DNA of 64,000 bases from Liriodendron chinense (GCA_003013855.2 ML058387.1:4650001-4714000); one strand, 5' to 3'. Counted from the first letter of the stretch, positions 1-11,875 are shown. Made by a program: numbers and translations. Notes: generated by a model not told the origin, from the sequence alone.

Positions 1-194
1 AGCTTGCTCACAAGGTTACGTAGACCTAGACCAACGGAACTCAAATATTATTTTCCATCACCATTGCCTTTTGTGGTGTGGCCTACTTGAGATTTGACTC
101 ATTTTTGTCTCTCCTCTAATGATGGGAAGTGTAAAATGTGAGAGAGCGGATTAGTTGTTGCTCGGGGAACAGCTTAGTGCTTGTTATCCTAATC
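1..194. other. Intergenic DNA, nothing recognised
   Basis: No ORF, repeat or RNA gene is recognisable here. A core-repeat element begins near position 195. Confidence 0.5.
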
Positions 195-635
195 ATTTGG
201 GGCCCATCTTGATGAATGTTTTATATATCCATCTTGTCCATCTGCTTTTCATCTCATTTTAAGATGTGATCCCAAACCCTAAGAAGATCCAAATCTCACG
301 TGGACTAGACCACTAGAAACAATGATGAATGATGATTAAAAACTTTTTGTAGGCCACAAAAGTTTTGGATCAAGCTGAGCTTTGTAATTTTCCTTCGTCC
401 ATATCTTCATGACATTAGCAACGGGTTGGGTTGCAAATAAAAATGACTGAAACCTTAAGATGAGCTCTTTGGAATTTTTAATGGTGGGGCACTCAATCAC
501 CCCTGTTTCCAGTGGTATGGTGCACCTGAGATTTGGATCTTCATAATTTTTGGATCCCCATCCTTGAGTGGGCTGGAGAAGCGGATGGACCGCGTGGATA
601 TACAAAATATCATTCACGTGGGCCGCACGGTAAGG
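195..635. repeat. Core inverted-repeat MITE, copy 1
   Basis: This is a diverged copy of the ~430-bp element found throughout the window. It opens with a GGGGCCCATCTTGATGAATG-type half and closes with the inverted half (GGATGGACCGCGTGGAT, then a TGGGCC end). Between them lie the usual stretches for rain of motifs: CCAAATCTCACGTGG, AAAGTTTTGGATCAAGCTGA and CACTTGAGATTTGGATC-like. The 174-codon minus-strand ORF over it is a repeat shadow. End positions are approximate. Confidence 0.6.
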
Positions 636-844
636 ATAACGCCAACTAAACTGTTCCGTAACACTTAATTCGCTCAATAAAACAAATACATCAAGGTTGC
701 CCCCATCAACACCCCACCCAGGTTGTGGGTGTTGTGGGTGTGCGGCACACCACGCAATCCGCTTCACGATATCCGAACAAACAATGCCCATGACTAGACC
801 AATCATTTGGAGGACGCGGATTTCGTGCTGAAGCTTTCCTGGAA

Positions 845-1265
845 CCGAGGTGGGGCCCACATAGTGATGTTTGTGAGAAATTCACTCCCTCCATACGTTT
901 TTTGAGCTCATTTTAAGACAAGAGACCAAAAAATGAGCCGAATCCAAGACTTAAGTGGGCCGAAAAGGTGAGGATTGAACGTCCACAGTTGAAATATTCG
1001 TGGGGCCACAGAAGTTTGGAATCAGGATAATATTTATGTTTTCAGTTCATCCCAGTAGGAATGACGTTATGAACGGTATGGATGGCATATAAAAATCACT
1101 GTAGACCCAGGAAAGTTTCAATGGTAGAAATTTCCTTACCCACCTTTTCTTTTAGTGTGGCCCACTTAAAATTTTGAACCTTCTCCATTCTTGTCTCATA
1201 TCCTGAAATGAGTTCACGAAAAGTATGGACGGGGTGGATTTCTCACAAACATCGCGGTGGCACCT
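845..1265. repeat. Core inverted-repeat MITE, copy 2 (GTTTGTGAGAAAT variant)
   Basis: The left half reads GGGGCCCACATAGTGATGTTTGTGAGAAA and so on; the right half returns as TGGATTTCTCACAAACATC in inverted orientation. This subfamily uses GTTTGTGAGAAATCCACC where others use GTATGTGTTTTATCCAC. The outer flanks (CTTTCCTGGAACC, GCCTTGCGCAG) resemble those of the copies at 1315, 20000 and 50070. Confidence 0.6.
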
Positions 1266-1314
1266 AGGTTGCCAGGCAGGGCAAGGATTTCCTAGAAAGC
1301 CTTGCGCAGTAAGT

Positions 1315-1765
1315 TCCTGCGCTGGGAACAAAGGTGGGGCCAGAGTGGGGCACAGTGATGTTTTTTAATAAATACACCCCGTCCATCTGTTTTGGGAGCT
1401 CATTTTAGGACATGAGAACAAAAATGAATCGGATCCAAGACTCAAGTGGGCCGAAAATGTGAGGATTGAACGTCTTGAAATATTTGTGGAGCCACAGAAG
1501 TTTCGAATCAGGATAATATTTGTGTTTCCAGTTCATCTCAGTAGTAGTGACCTTATGAGCGGTATGGATGTCATATAAACATCACTGTGGACCCTAGGGA
1601 GGTTTCAACGGTAGTAATTTACCTACCCACCTTTTCCTTTAGTATGGCCCACTTGAGTCTTAGATCCGGTTTATTTTTGTTGCCATGTCCTAAAATGATT
1701 TCCCAAAACAGATGGACGGGATGGATTTATCAAAAAAATTACTTTGGGCCCCACGTACGAGTGGC
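1315..1765. repeat. Core inverted-repeat MITE, copy 3
   Basis: Same subfamily as the preceding copy: CTGCGCTGGGAACAAAGGTGG at the left, then CCACCC(C)GTCCATC, and the inverted half with GGACGGGATGGATTTATC at the right. The two copies lie head to tail about 50 bp apart. The 67-codon ORF across it is not conserved with anything recognisable. Confidence 0.6.
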
Positions 1766-1793
1766 AACATCTCGGAAGCGGATTGCGTAGTGA

Positions 1794-2288
1794 GTAACTC
1801 CGCACACTTAGCGTACGGAGTAAACTCTATGGGCCTACCGTGAATTACGTATTTTATCTACTCCGTCCACCCATATGAACAGATAATTTTAGGTATGGTG
1901 CCAAAAAATGGAGCATATTAAAATCTAAAATGGAACCCACCACAGGAAAATTGTGAACTAAATGTCTACTATTGAAAAAATCTTGGAGGACACAAAAGTT
2001 TTGGATCAAACTGATATTTGTATTTTTCCTTCTTCCATGTCCATGTGATCTTATGAACAGGTTGGATGATAAATAAACATCACTGTGGGGCCTGGGAAGG
2101 TTTCAACGGTCGAAATCATTATTCCCACTTTTTTTGTGGCATGGTCCACTTGAGATTTGGATATTCTTAAATTTTGGGTTCAATCTCTAAAATGAGCTGG
2201 AAAAACATATGGACGAAATAGATAATGCACATAAATTCTAGGGGGCTCAACAGAGTTTACTCCGCACGATAAGAGCGTGCGGAGTTAC
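1794..2288. mobile_element. MITE with ~40-bp terminal inverted repeats
   Basis: The left end GTAACTCCGCACACTTAGCG and the right end (reverse complement GTAACTCCGCACGCTCTTAT) form a TIR that continues through CGGAGTAAACTCT on both sides. Inside is the common core (GTCCACCCATATGAACAG, CACTTGAGATTTGGAT). A CAACATCTC 9-mer stands at 1764-1772 and again just after the right TIR, which could be a 9-bp target duplication of a slightly larger unit. Mutator-type affinity is inferred from TIR length and possible TSD size. Confidence 0.65.
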
Positions 2289-2289
2289 A

Positions 2290-2972
2290 ACATCTCACAC
2301 TGTAGATGATTGCTTGGCTTATTCTAAGAAGCGGGTCCCACCACATTGATATTTGAACAGATAAAGTAGTCACCTGTGGCTTACTTCACAGCACCTTCTT
2401 ACAATTGATCAGACAGCAATATGGTTCATCAAATCCAGCCGTCATCTATGCGGACAGCCAATTCTTTCCATCAATCCAAATCTAACGGTGTTGAATGCTC
2501 CAAAGTGGGAAAGGATTAATCACGCACTTTATAAAAATGCCGCCCTCGTGGAAAGGATTAAGCACCCACTTTATAAAAATGTCGCGCTCGTGCAAAGCAA
2601 AAAATCGAAGTCCGACAGCAAATCCTAGAATGACTACAGAACTCCACTGAAATCTCTCTCTCTCACTCTCCAATCCTGTTCAACCATTGAAATATCATTT
2701 CCCATCCTCTCTCTCCATCCAATCCAGTGCACTGTGCATCCATTGAAATATCATTTCCCATATCCTCTCCCTCCCTCTCTCTCTCTATGCAGTGCAACTT
2801 ACTCTGAATTTTCGCGTATGTGATTATTCCTCTATTAAAAATCGTCGGATTACGATCATGAGGTCATCGTGAGTTGGACCACCACTCGAAATTGATAATG
2901 TTTAATGCACACTAACCATATAAATAAGTAGATTGCTAATTACAGTCGAAACACGGTGACTTCTCCATACAA
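2290..2972 (+). promoter_or_regulatory. Promoter block of LRR locus A
   Basis: This block (GATCAGACAGCAATATGG, TCTAACGGTG, AGGATTAAGCACCCACTTTA, CTCGTGCAAAGCA, a CT-rich tract, then CCACTCGAAATTGATAATG) is repeated upstream of loci B and C and in three orphan copies. A TATAAAT box lies at 2919-2925, about 50 bp before the start codon. Compared with locus C roughly 60 bp is missing between the TATA box and the ATG; the deletion removes both upstream ORFs seen there. Confidence 0.65.
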
Positions 2973-4766
2973 ATGATTGCCACCGTGGACATGGAGATCC
3001 AGCTGATGAAGAAGACGGTCTTTCTACTACTCTTTCTCCCTATAATCTACACCACGGCCCAACCATTAATTCTCACCGACAAGGCAACGCTCCTGGCGTT
3101 CAAGGACGCCATGACACAAGACACCCAAGCCACGCTTGCAGACTGGCGAAATTCATCCAATGTGTGCAACTTCACAGGTGTGGTGTGCAACCATCAGGGG
3201 GACCGTGTGGTGCAACTCCGGCTCGACCGTGCCGGCATTGACGGCCCACTCTCTCCATTCCTCGCCAACCTCACTGGGCTCGATTTACTTGACCTATCGG
3301 AAAACAACCTCAAGGGGCCCATACCGCCAGAACTGGGCTCCCTATGGCGCCTCAACGCGCTCAACCTCTTCGGGAACCAGCTTACTGGTTCGATCCCTGG
3401 TTCACTCTCCCTCCTTTCCAGACTCGGTTATCTAGACCTTAAAGGAAACCGCCTGACAGGCACCATCCCCACGTTGATCTTGTACAATTGCACATCATTA
3501 GGCTACATAGATTTCTCTGAGAATGCCCTCCACGGAGAAATCCCGGCAGAGATAGGAAACCGTCTCCTCGACCTACTGTTCCTCCAGCTATATTCAAATA
3601 ATTTGAGTGGGAAACTCCCTCCATCACTCTCGAATTGCACCAGTTTGAAATGGTTGGATGTGGAGAACAACAGCCTTTCTGGTGAACTACCCACCAAAAC
3701 CCTCGGCAGATGGCCACTCCTCGAACTCCTCCTCCTATCAAACAACCATTTCACGAGCCATGATCACAACACCAATCTTTTCCCATTCTTCACAGCCCTT
3801 TCCAACTGCACTCACCTAGTGAGCATTGAATTGGCGGAAAATGGCCTTGGAGGCCAATTGCCGACCACCATCGATCAGCTCGGGATCAGCTTATCAAGCA
3901 TACTTCTTGGAGACAACCAGATATTCGGGTCGATACCCCCCACCATAGTCAACCTCTCCAATCTCACGGTGCTCAACTTATCAAGCAACCTCCTAAACGG
4001 GACTGTACCAGACGAGATAGGCCAATTACAGAACCTGCAATGGCTCATCTTATCCAACAATTTGCTGATCGGCTCAATTCCGCCGTCAATTGGACAGATT
4101 GATTCGTTGGGTCAGCTCGATTTATCAAAAAATAGATTATCGGGCGAAGTCCCAGGTAGTTTAGGAAACCTTATGTCCCTCAGTGATCTTTTTCTTCAAG
4201 AAAACAAGCTTTCAGGAATCTCACCTTCTCTAGGAAGGTGCAAGTCCTTAAATAGGTTGGATGTATCTTTCAACAGATTAACAGCAATTCCTAAAGAAAT
4301 ATTTGTACTAACTCAAATGGGAATTTTCTTGAATCTTTCACACAATCTTATAAATGGGACATTGCCATTGGAGCTTAGCAAGATGGAAGCCGTCCAAGAG
4401 ATTGATCTATCATCGAACCGTTTCCACGGCAGCATACCTCAGCTAGAGGGCTGCACCGCTGCTTCCATGATCAATCTCTCGCATAATTTGCTTGAAGGGA
4501 AGCTTCCCAGTGCATTAGGATTGCTTCAAAACCTTCAATCGCTCGACGTCTCTTACAATTCATTATCTGGCGAGATCCCGGTTGATCTCGGGCGTTCTGT
4601 TAGTCTTGTTCAGCTGAATCTCTCGTATAATGATTTCAATGGACCGATACCCACGAGTGGAAGGTTCACGAACTTCACGTATCCCTCATTCCTTGGCAAT
4701 CCACATATATGTGGGTCAATCCCCGGTGTGCCGGATTGCATGAAGAAGAAAAGATGGTTGATGTAG
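2973..4766 (+). CDS. Secreted-type LRR-only protein (truncated paralogue of LRR receptor kinase)
   Basis: This 597-residue ORF has a hydrophobic signal peptide (residues about 12-30), an LRRNT cap with LADWRNSSNVCNFTGVVC (about 57-74), and about 20 plant-type LRRs of LxxLxxLxLxxNxLxGxIPxxL form, with many N-glycosylation sequons. It ends with a C-terminal cap and the basic tail CMKKKRWLM. It is closely similar to the ectodomain of the kinase gene at 54637 but stops where that protein enters its juxtamembrane and membrane span, so no TM or kinase is encoded. The frame is intact throughout, which argues against a decayed pseudogene. M7 (2991) has a better start context than M1 and sits closer to the signal peptide. 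Family members bind extracellular ligands; a decoy or co-receptor role is inference. The truncated 3' end is shared with pseudogene B at 28028-29110. Confidence 0.8.
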   Translation: MIATVDMEIQLMKKTVFLLLFLPIIYTTAQPLILTDKATLLAFKDAMTQDTQATLADWRNSSNVCNFTGVVCNHQGDRVVQLRLDRAGIDGPLSPFLANLTGLDLLDLSENNLKGPIPPELGSLWRLNALNLFGNQLTGSIPGSLSLLSRLGYLDLKGNRLTGTIPTLILYNCTSLGYIDFSENALHGEIPAEIGNRLLDLLFLQLYSNNLSGKLPPSLSNCTSLKWLDVENNSLSGELPTKTLGRWPLLELLLLSNNHFTSHDHNTNLFPFFTALSNCTHLVSIELAENGLGGQLPTTIDQLGISLSSILLGDNQIFGSIPPTIVNLSNLTVLNLSSNLLNGTVPDEIGQLQNLQWLILSNNLLIGSIPPSIGQIDSLGQLDLSKNRLSGEVPGSLGNLMSLSDLFLQENKLSGISPSLGRCKSLNRLDVSFNRLTAIPKEIFVLTQMGIFLNLSHNLINGTLPLELSKMEAVQEIDLSSNRFHGSIPQLEGCTAASMINLSHNLLEGKLPSALGLLQNLQSLDVSYNSLSGEIPVDLGRSVSLVQLNLSYNDFNGPIPTSGRFTNFTYPSFLGNPHICGSIPGVPDCMKKKRWLM

Positions 4767-5267
4767 TTTCTTTGTATGATTTTCTCCCTATGGTATTGTA
4801 AACATAATTTGCATTGAAAATAAGTATTTTTAGTTTCCTTCTTGCTTGACTTATGTTACTGTTCTTTATTACAAGTATTTTGAATACGTGGGTTTATTTT
4901 TATGATCCATCTGATCATTGATTTAGCCTAAGAATCGGCTCAACTATTCACCTACATGATACTTTGTGCCAATCTTTCTTATGTGTTAGCTAAATTTTGG
5001 AACAAATTTCTGCTCTAAACTCTGGTTAATGTGAATATATAGCTTCTTATCTATAACTAACTTACATATTACCCAAACACACAAGCCAAGTTATTTATAA
5101 GTAACTTGTAGCTTACATCCAAAACAAGATTGTACCTTTAAGTTACTTTCACTTGTAAGTAAATTAGCAGTAAGTGGCTTACAAATTAAAGAACATACAG
5201 GCTTCTAAATGTGCCCTAAGACCGATCACCTCCTGCTAGATGGCCTCGCCGATGTGGATTATAGCAT

Positions 5268-5954
5268 TGACTCAGGGAGGACGTGGTAGGTCGATCACCG
5301 TCTCCCTAACCGTGTGTTTCTCGAATCCATGAAAAGAAATAAAAGGATAAAAAGAGGAAATTAATTCCGAATAATTATTCTTTTTTATAATTGAATGTAT
5401 AGAAACGGAATTACAATGCATATAAATAGGAAACTAAACCCTAAGTAAAGTATCAGATTCCAACTCAAACTCAAACTCCTAGAAAACGCAACTTACTATA
5501 AATAGTAAACTTACTATTTATAGAAGTCGTTCAATCCTACTAGAACTCTTGGTTTTCGGCCAAAAATAGGAAGTTATCAAACGGGCCAACCATGTTGTTC
5601 TACTAAATATTCTAAGCCCTTTTCATGTTGGGCACTAACTCTAAAACCCTACAAATCCAAAGTTATGATCGAATTAAAACTTACTATAAATAGTAAAATT
5701 GAAAATAAATTAGCCTAATGACCGTTGATACGGTCGAATCTCGCGATTCCGGAATGGGAAACCTGGCGTAGCGGGGTTGGCTGGCTAAAGTACCTTGAGC
5801 TACCCAAAATAATATATTATATGTCCATAAACTCATTCCAAATTGTGAGATACGGCCGGTTTATAGTCCTGACGATACGGATCACTTTCGACCCCAACCG
5901 GTCTTCTTTTGGTCCATCTGGGCTATGAAATAATTAGTGACCCGTTCTACATCA
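5268..5954 (-). mobile_element. Solo LTR, 687 bp, TSD AGCAT
   Basis: Identical AGCAT pentamers flank it (5263-5267 and 5955-5959), and the B copy of this flank lacks the insert. On the minus strand it starts TGATGTAG and ends GAGTCA, so it has TG/CA termini. Near its 3' end it shares GGTTAGGGAGACGGTGATCG with the nested LTR at 44296-45641, so both belong to one LTR family. It is probably gypsy, judged by that family's neighbour at 44211. Confidence 0.85.
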
Positions 5955-6698
5955 AGCATGCATGACCCGAACACACCCATTATCCTATTCAGTCATCAAC
6001 AACCGCATCATCATATGCATGACTATCACCACCATCTGATCCGCTGGCACGAGCCTAATGTAAGGGGCGTAAGCAAACTTCTGTTTCTTTCCTTCCTACA
6101 ACCTCTTCTACAATTGCATCTTTGAATGGCTTAAACCTACCCAAAAACAAAGATTTTGCATATAACAAGTTCTGTGCTAGCTTCTTCTTGCACATCTCCC
6201 TCTCCAATTCTATACTCCTTGGCCGCCTTCTCCTATTCTTTCATTTCCACCTTCACCTATTGCTTTTGCAGCCTCTTAAACTTCTCTCAATCTCTTTCAA
6301 ACCCAATTCGTTGAATGACTTCCAGGCGTCTGATTAGAAAAATACAAGAAATCCAAGATGGGTCTTCATAAAAAAAAAAAAGCCCAGATATCCAGTACGA
6401 CGTATCGAGAGGTCATGGGTCCCAATCCAGGGTTCTTGAAGTGGGTCCGATGGGAGTCGAAATTAGAGAGAACGCAGCTGGGAAAACAATAACGAGAACG
6501 CAAGGGTGGTGGGGGTCGAAACTAAAGGGAGAAGGAGAGAACTAGATTGAATTGGAGGGCGCCCATTTGCAAATTTGATGATGGTGGATTGGTTTTCGGT
6601 GCAATGGAGATGGATCGGACGATGGTAGTGTTCTTCTTTTTCTTCTTCTTCATTGGTTGGGAGTTGGAAGAAAGGAGGTTGTGCGGAAGCCAAAGGTT

Positions 6699-6700
<2 letters not shown>

Positions 6701-6731
<31 letters not shown>
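6701..6731. repeat. (GA)n microsatellite
   Basis: Perfect GA dinucleotide run. A shorter GA run sits at the homologous place in the duplicated flank near 39464-39480. Confidence 0.9.
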
Positions 6732-6733
<2 letters not shown>

Positions 6734-6950
6734 AGAAAACCACCCTTAAAAGTCAAACCTTTGGAGGATTAGGTTTTGAACATGAAATCAAATTTTTGTG
6801 AATGTTGGTATTTTCTATTCTTTTGTGTATACGTAGATGAGAAATACTTTGTAGCATGGCACATGATCCTTTGACAGTTATATATTTTCGAGAAACTGCA
6901 TATGTGGCTTGTAATTTATTTAAATTAATGGTCCAAAATGTGGACAAAAG

Positions 6951-7289
6951 TTAATTTAAATGTGTTGTGAAGAAAACATTACTATTATCTTAATATAAAT
7001 ATTAGATTTATGGAAATTTTGTTATACTCATAACCGTTTGAAATCAATTAATAACAATCATTATTTAAATTATACTTTTATCAACTTATCAATTAAGCTA
7101 ATAATTGATATTGATATATTATCAGCTGAAGTATTACTCTTTCATTCAATTTTTTAATATAAAAAAGGATGAAGCATTTATTTGATTCTTATACTAAACC
7201 TGGCTCAACCGCTACCACTAAATAGTAATTGCAAGCCACACCAAACCTAGATTAACCCTATGTATTAGAAATTCGGATCTAATACTATC
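6951..7289. other. AT-rich intergenic DNA
   Basis: Very AT-rich sequence without ORFs. Homology to the B flank stops near 6950, where a Tourist-type MITE interrupts the other copy. Confidence 0.4.
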
Positions 7290-7870
7290 GTCGATCTTTG
7301 TGATTTGTGGAAGCACGTTCAACAAAGATAGAATAATCACAATAATTAGAATAACCAAACAATAAAGTAAGCAAGCACAGAACACACCGATTTAACATGA
7401 AAAACCCTTGCGAAAAAAAAACCCATGGCATAAATCTACAAAGATCTCTATTATAATCAAAATCCTTAGAATTTATATTATTCACCTTCTTCAATTAGAG
7501 GATCATCTGATCTCCACTTGCAATGTGCACCTAGAAAAACCCTAGGCCCTTGAGAAAACCATTCTTAAGCCTTACAAGTGTAGAAAACCTCCTCACCTTA
7601 TAAAATCCTTGCCCTTAAAGAGAAAACACTCGTAGTTATAACCCTAATTGAAAATAGGCTTAAATACCCCAATTTTCATAAAACCATGTAAGTAATCAGC
7701 GTTTGTCCGTCGAACTGACTCAGACTGACAACACACTGTTGATAAGACCAATAATGTTCGACTCTACTCCCTGATTGAGAATCCATGCACTCTGTCGGTT
7801 TGACCAACAAAGCCATGCTTTGACTTCCAAACTATGCAGAATCCAAGGCATCCTATATAACAATCACCAC
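7290..7870 (-). mobile_element. Degraded copia LTR (3' side, minus strand)
   Basis: Read on the minus strand this follows the end of a copia RNase H frame. It carries LTR-like text: an ATTAGGGTTATAAC segment, GTTTTTCATGTTAAATCGGTG and GAACGTGCTTCCACAAATC. Ends are not defined by a target duplication. The 69-codon ORF at 7285-7494 is inside it and not a gene. Confidence 0.4.
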
Positions 7871-7989
7871 ATTGACTGTATTATGCCAAGTCACCCTAAA
7901 GATCTCCCGTGCTAGCGTCCTCTTTGAGTGTAGACCACTCCTTGCATCCCTTTACCTGGAATGCAACTCCATCCACACTCCTGTGCAAG

Positions 7990-8631
7990 AGTGTTCAATT
8001 TTTTCAATAGCTAGTGACATTGATCAAGCCCAAGCAGTGCTTAAATTTTCTTGTGGTTACTGACTTCATCAATATGTCCGCAGCATTATTATCTGTATGA
8101 ATCTTCTGAAAATGAATATCTCCTTAAGCAATGAGTTTCTATATATTGTGGAACCTCACGTCAATGTGTTTGGTTCTCGCTTGATACACCTAATTCAACG
8201 CTAGATGGATAGCACTCTGACTATCGTAATGCAACCAAATCGCTTCCTGTTTCAACTTGAGTTTACTAATAAGACATTTCAACCATAATGCCTCCTTTGA
8301 CGCCTCCGTCGCAACCATGCATGTATTCCGCTTTAATTTTAGGACAATGCTATAGTAGATAATAAAATGTAGTGTAAATCTCAAACATATCGGTCTATTT
8401 GCTAATGTGAAAACATATCCCATAGTGGACCTTCTGTTGTCCAAATCTCCTGCATAATTCGAATCCGCATAGCCTACAACTCCACCTGAAGTTTCATGTC
8501 CCCCGAACATGATCTCATTGTCGCTCGTGCCCCTGAGAATCCACTTAACAGTATTCAATGCTCTTTTTTCTAGATTCGCCATATATCTGCTGACCACACT
8601 AACTGCCTGTGAGATATCCAGCCTCATGCAA
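7990..8631 (-). pseudogene. Ty1/copia RNase H relic
   Basis: The minus-strand frame shows copia pol C-terminal hallmarks: a DISQAVSVVSRYM segment, YADSNYAGDLDNRRSTMGYVF (first catalytic Asp), EASKEALWLK (catalytic Glu region) and HYDSQSAIHLALN (third Asp). Beyond 8190 the tail continues with disrupted frames. The normal TMESE(Y/F) loop is replaced by unrelated residues, so it cannot be active. The 5' part is cut off by the LTR inserted at 8632; a short continuation (IYVMVG-like, minus strand) resumes at 12981-13050. Confidence 0.75.
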
Positions 8632-10262
8632 TGTAACACCCCAAATTTTTGCTAACTCGGGTTCAAAAAATCCTCAAATTTTTTCACTAGAATTATTTTA
8701 TTTTATCACCTAGTGATCTTTAATACTCGATCCTAATAAACACACATGTGTTATATCAAAAGAACCTGTACAAATTCAATTAGACAGTCATAGGAAGCTA
8801 GCGAATACGCTAGATCGCTTTAATCTTGTGCCTAACCATGTGATCTATGAATCTAGGGCCAAGATCTAGGCGACCCACCATTGATTAATCAGAACAACAT
8901 AGTTTAACGAAGATCCACCTATAGCCAAAACAGCTAATGGATTAAATCTTGATTATCCAATATACATTAACAGAATTGACTAAATTACCCTTATGACCTT
9001 CGAATCAATGGCATAGAGTAATCAGGGCCAAATCACCATATCCACTAATCTCGTGGAGACCAAACAATAAACTTAGATCATCTAAACCTAACCATCATAC
9101 ACAAGAAACTCCACTTCCTAAATCACCCTAGAAATGGCCAGAGTAACTAAACAAGTTCTAGACCGCTCGTTAGTGGACCATTGGCTATGAAGCTATAGAA
9201 AAATAATCTTGGCGGGCTTGACATCCCACATGAATCAGATTATTGAGACCATATGCCAAACCGTTCAATTTGGACCTCGATCGGGCACATGAAAATGCAT
9301 GATGCAACCCCAGTTTCCTAAAAATGTTTATATAAAGGGATTTTCATGTGGTAGGGTTTGTGAAAGAGAAAGAAAGCTGAATTTTGGAGTTTTCCTTATG
9401 CCAAGTAGGGTTTTTCTAGAATCCATCTATAACTACTGTCGAATCCTCCATATGACCAATGTTCACCTAAAATTAGAGGTAAATCTTCGCCTTGCATCGA
9501 AATTAAGAATTTAATTTAAAATTGCTTAATCTTATTCAAGTTTTCTTTGGAATTCATATAGGAAAATTAGGGTATTTTTAAACCATGAACCTTAGGTGCC
9601 TTTAGTTCAAGAAATCATTTTCGTAAGTGAGGACTACTCTTCTATATTACCCCTTATTAGCCCTCAACAGTTTCAATTAGTGAATATTTAGATTTTTATT
9701 GAAATGGTCTGTGTTCAAATGTTAGGACTACTTTATGATTATAATTCTTATGTCAATTATTGCTGAAATAATAACAAGCTTGATGAAGTGTATGAATTTT
9801 ATGAAGTTATGACATTAGGATTTATCTAGGCTTGACTATGCTTCGGGTATATGAAATTGCTTGGATTGAGGGCCAGTGTTTGATTATATTTCTGAGTGAT
9901 TCATTGTGTTATTGTATTAGTATGTTGTGCTTATAACATGTTTAGGATATTATATATTTACATTGCTTCAGATTAAGCTTTGAAAAATGATGGGTAGTAG
10001 ATTGCCTACCTTTGGTTGGCCGTCATAGACTTATTTGGTCGATTGAGGTGGAACACGGCCGACCAAAACTATCTAGGGCTACACGAGTTGTTTTACACCC
10101 TAGATCGGTTTGGTCGAAGTTCCCCTGATCCATCAGATTAGTCTCATTTTGAGTTAATCATTAGTGTATTTGACTATTGCCGAAACACCTTACTAAATTT
10201 AGAATACCATAATTTCCATCGTTTTGAAGTCACGACTTATAATCATTTATGGTAAATACAAT

Positions 10263-10264
<2 letters not shown>

Positions 10265-10346
<82 letters not shown>
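10265..10346. repeat. (TA)n microsatellite
   Basis: An ~80-bp perfect TA run inside the Del-like LTR. The YIYIYI ORFs on both strands are artefacts of it. Confidence 0.95.
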
Positions 10347-10350
<4 letters not shown>

Positions 10351-10632
10351 CTCATAAGCCGGACATGGTGGTATGGGATACTATGTATGAGCTGTTGGCC
10401 AATGTTGGGTGACGTACCAACCCACAGTGACCAGTGAGCATTAAGGGAGGATACGAGCCTACCCTTCACTTATTGATCTAGGGTGACGAACCCAAATTTG
10501 GATTATGGGACGTTGGTGACGAGCCACATAATCCCATTTATTTAACTCTTGATATGATTGTGGTATTCTGACTTCTCTAACATTGTTATTTGAAGTGGAT
10601 TAATAAAGGCTTGACTAGTCATGCATACATCA

Positions 10633-10830
10633 TATGGGCATTATTGGGTGCCTGGTTGATCGTGAACACTAGAGTACTGTTCAAAACCCTTCATTATTTG
10701 CATCGGTGCAATTAGATGCCTAGCTGTTTGTTGAACCCTAGAGTACTATTCAAGCCCCTTATGTGGTTATTTGAGTGTAATCGGGTGCCTGGTTGTTCGC
10801 TGAACTCCAGAGCACTAGTTCAAGCCCCTC
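10633..10830. repeat. Three imperfect ~75-bp tandem repeats
   Basis: Each unit carries a GGGTGCCTGGTTG..CG.TGAAC...AGAG(T/C)ACT.TTCAA pattern followed by CCCCT(T/C)AT. The units are part of the Del-like LTR. Confidence 0.7.
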
Positions 10831-11581
10831 ATGTTATTCCTGACACATGTATTTGCATATCATAACATACATGTATTAATTAACTAGCTTAGGAAACTGT
10901 TTGTTACGTTGTGCTCTCATTACCTGTACTTGATCGTGTTGAGATTGAGTGAAACTTAAGAAAATGGTAACACTGAGTTAATCACTCATTCCCAAGTCCC
11001 ACCTAGGATGGTGTTTTAAAACACCCACTAAACATCATTGTTGTAGGTATCGTCGAGGTCGCCGCCTTAGATGAGGTTTACTTAGACCCCATAGAGGAGA
11101 TACCATATTTTCAGATCTCTGTTGGGCAGGTGTGGACCCTCGCCGTTTTCGCGCTCCCACACGACGTTCTTGTCCCTTTCCTTTCAGGAAAAGAAGGAGA
11201 GGATGCGTGAGTGCGAATCGCCGTTTGCGCCATTGGCTTGCCTCGTTCTCGAGGGCTTTGTTTGGTAGTCGTGTTAAACTAGATGTGTTTAAATGAGTTT
11301 ATATAAGACCAGAGTCGCCACTAACCAGTTACTTCGAATCTACAGTCGGCTAGACCCCGTAGAAACGTTAGAGAAGGGGATCCGAAGATTTCTTCCTCTA
11401 AAATGACTCCTTTTGATTTGCTGGCCAGAGATTCGAGGTAAGGGATCACGGTTACAGGGTGGGAAGAGGCTTAAGCACCCCACACACTGCCCGTACTGAA
11501 GTACGGTCTCTACTTCGCAAAATCGAACTAACACTTGAAAGTCTGTTTTAATCCTCGTATATTCTCATAGATGACATGATG

Positions 11582-11875
11582 CATGAATGCAGGTCTGAAC
11601 AGTAAGAGTTTCTGATGGGTAGGTTCCTACTAACAGGCAAGCCCAGAGCATACGCTCGAACTGACAGGTGCTTTATGCGAGATGATGCATGCTGTGTATT
11701 TGAATATTCAAAGTGCTTGTAGTGATATGTACATGAATGCAGGTCTGAGTAGTAAGAGTTTCTGATGGGCAGGTTCCACTAACAGGCAAGCCCAGAGCAT
11801 ACGCTCGAACTGACAGGTGCTTTATGCGAGATGCATGCTGTGTATTTGAATAATCAAAGTGCTTGCAGTGAAGCA
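11582..11875. repeat. 150-bp tandem duplication inside the LTR
   Basis: CATGAATGCAGGTCTGA begins at 11582 and again at 11732. The following text (AGTAAGAGTTTCTGATGGG, CCCAGAGCATACGCTCGAAC, GCTTTATGCGAGATG) repeats with few differences. Confidence 0.9.

Larger units (their letters stand above)
4767..6950. repeat. 3' flank of LRR locus A, duplicated at 35703-39690
   Basis: Sequence after the stop (AATAAGTATTTTTAGTTTCC, AAGTATTTTGAATA, CTAGATGGCCTC, ACTTCTGTTTCTTTCCTTCC, AAACCTACCCA, and a GA microsatellite near 6701-6731) recurs in order at 35703-36255 and 38870-39690. So the LRR-only locus was duplicated with at least 2 kb of downstream DNA. The A copy is interrupted by a solo LTR (5268-5954), the B copy by about 2.6 kb of unrelated DNA. 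No intact gene is recognised in the conserved part. Confidence 0.7.

Noticed and set aside
336..860. 174-codon minus-strand ORF
   Set aside because: It lies across a core MITE copy and its flank, has no recognisable domain, and similar shadows occur over other copies.
3136..3741. Alternative-frame ORFs within the LRR genes
   Set aside because: LRR coding sequence gives long shadow frames on both strands; only the LRR frame has domain structure.
10224..10469. ORFs rich in YIYIYI on both strands
   Set aside because: They are translations of the (TA)n microsatellite.
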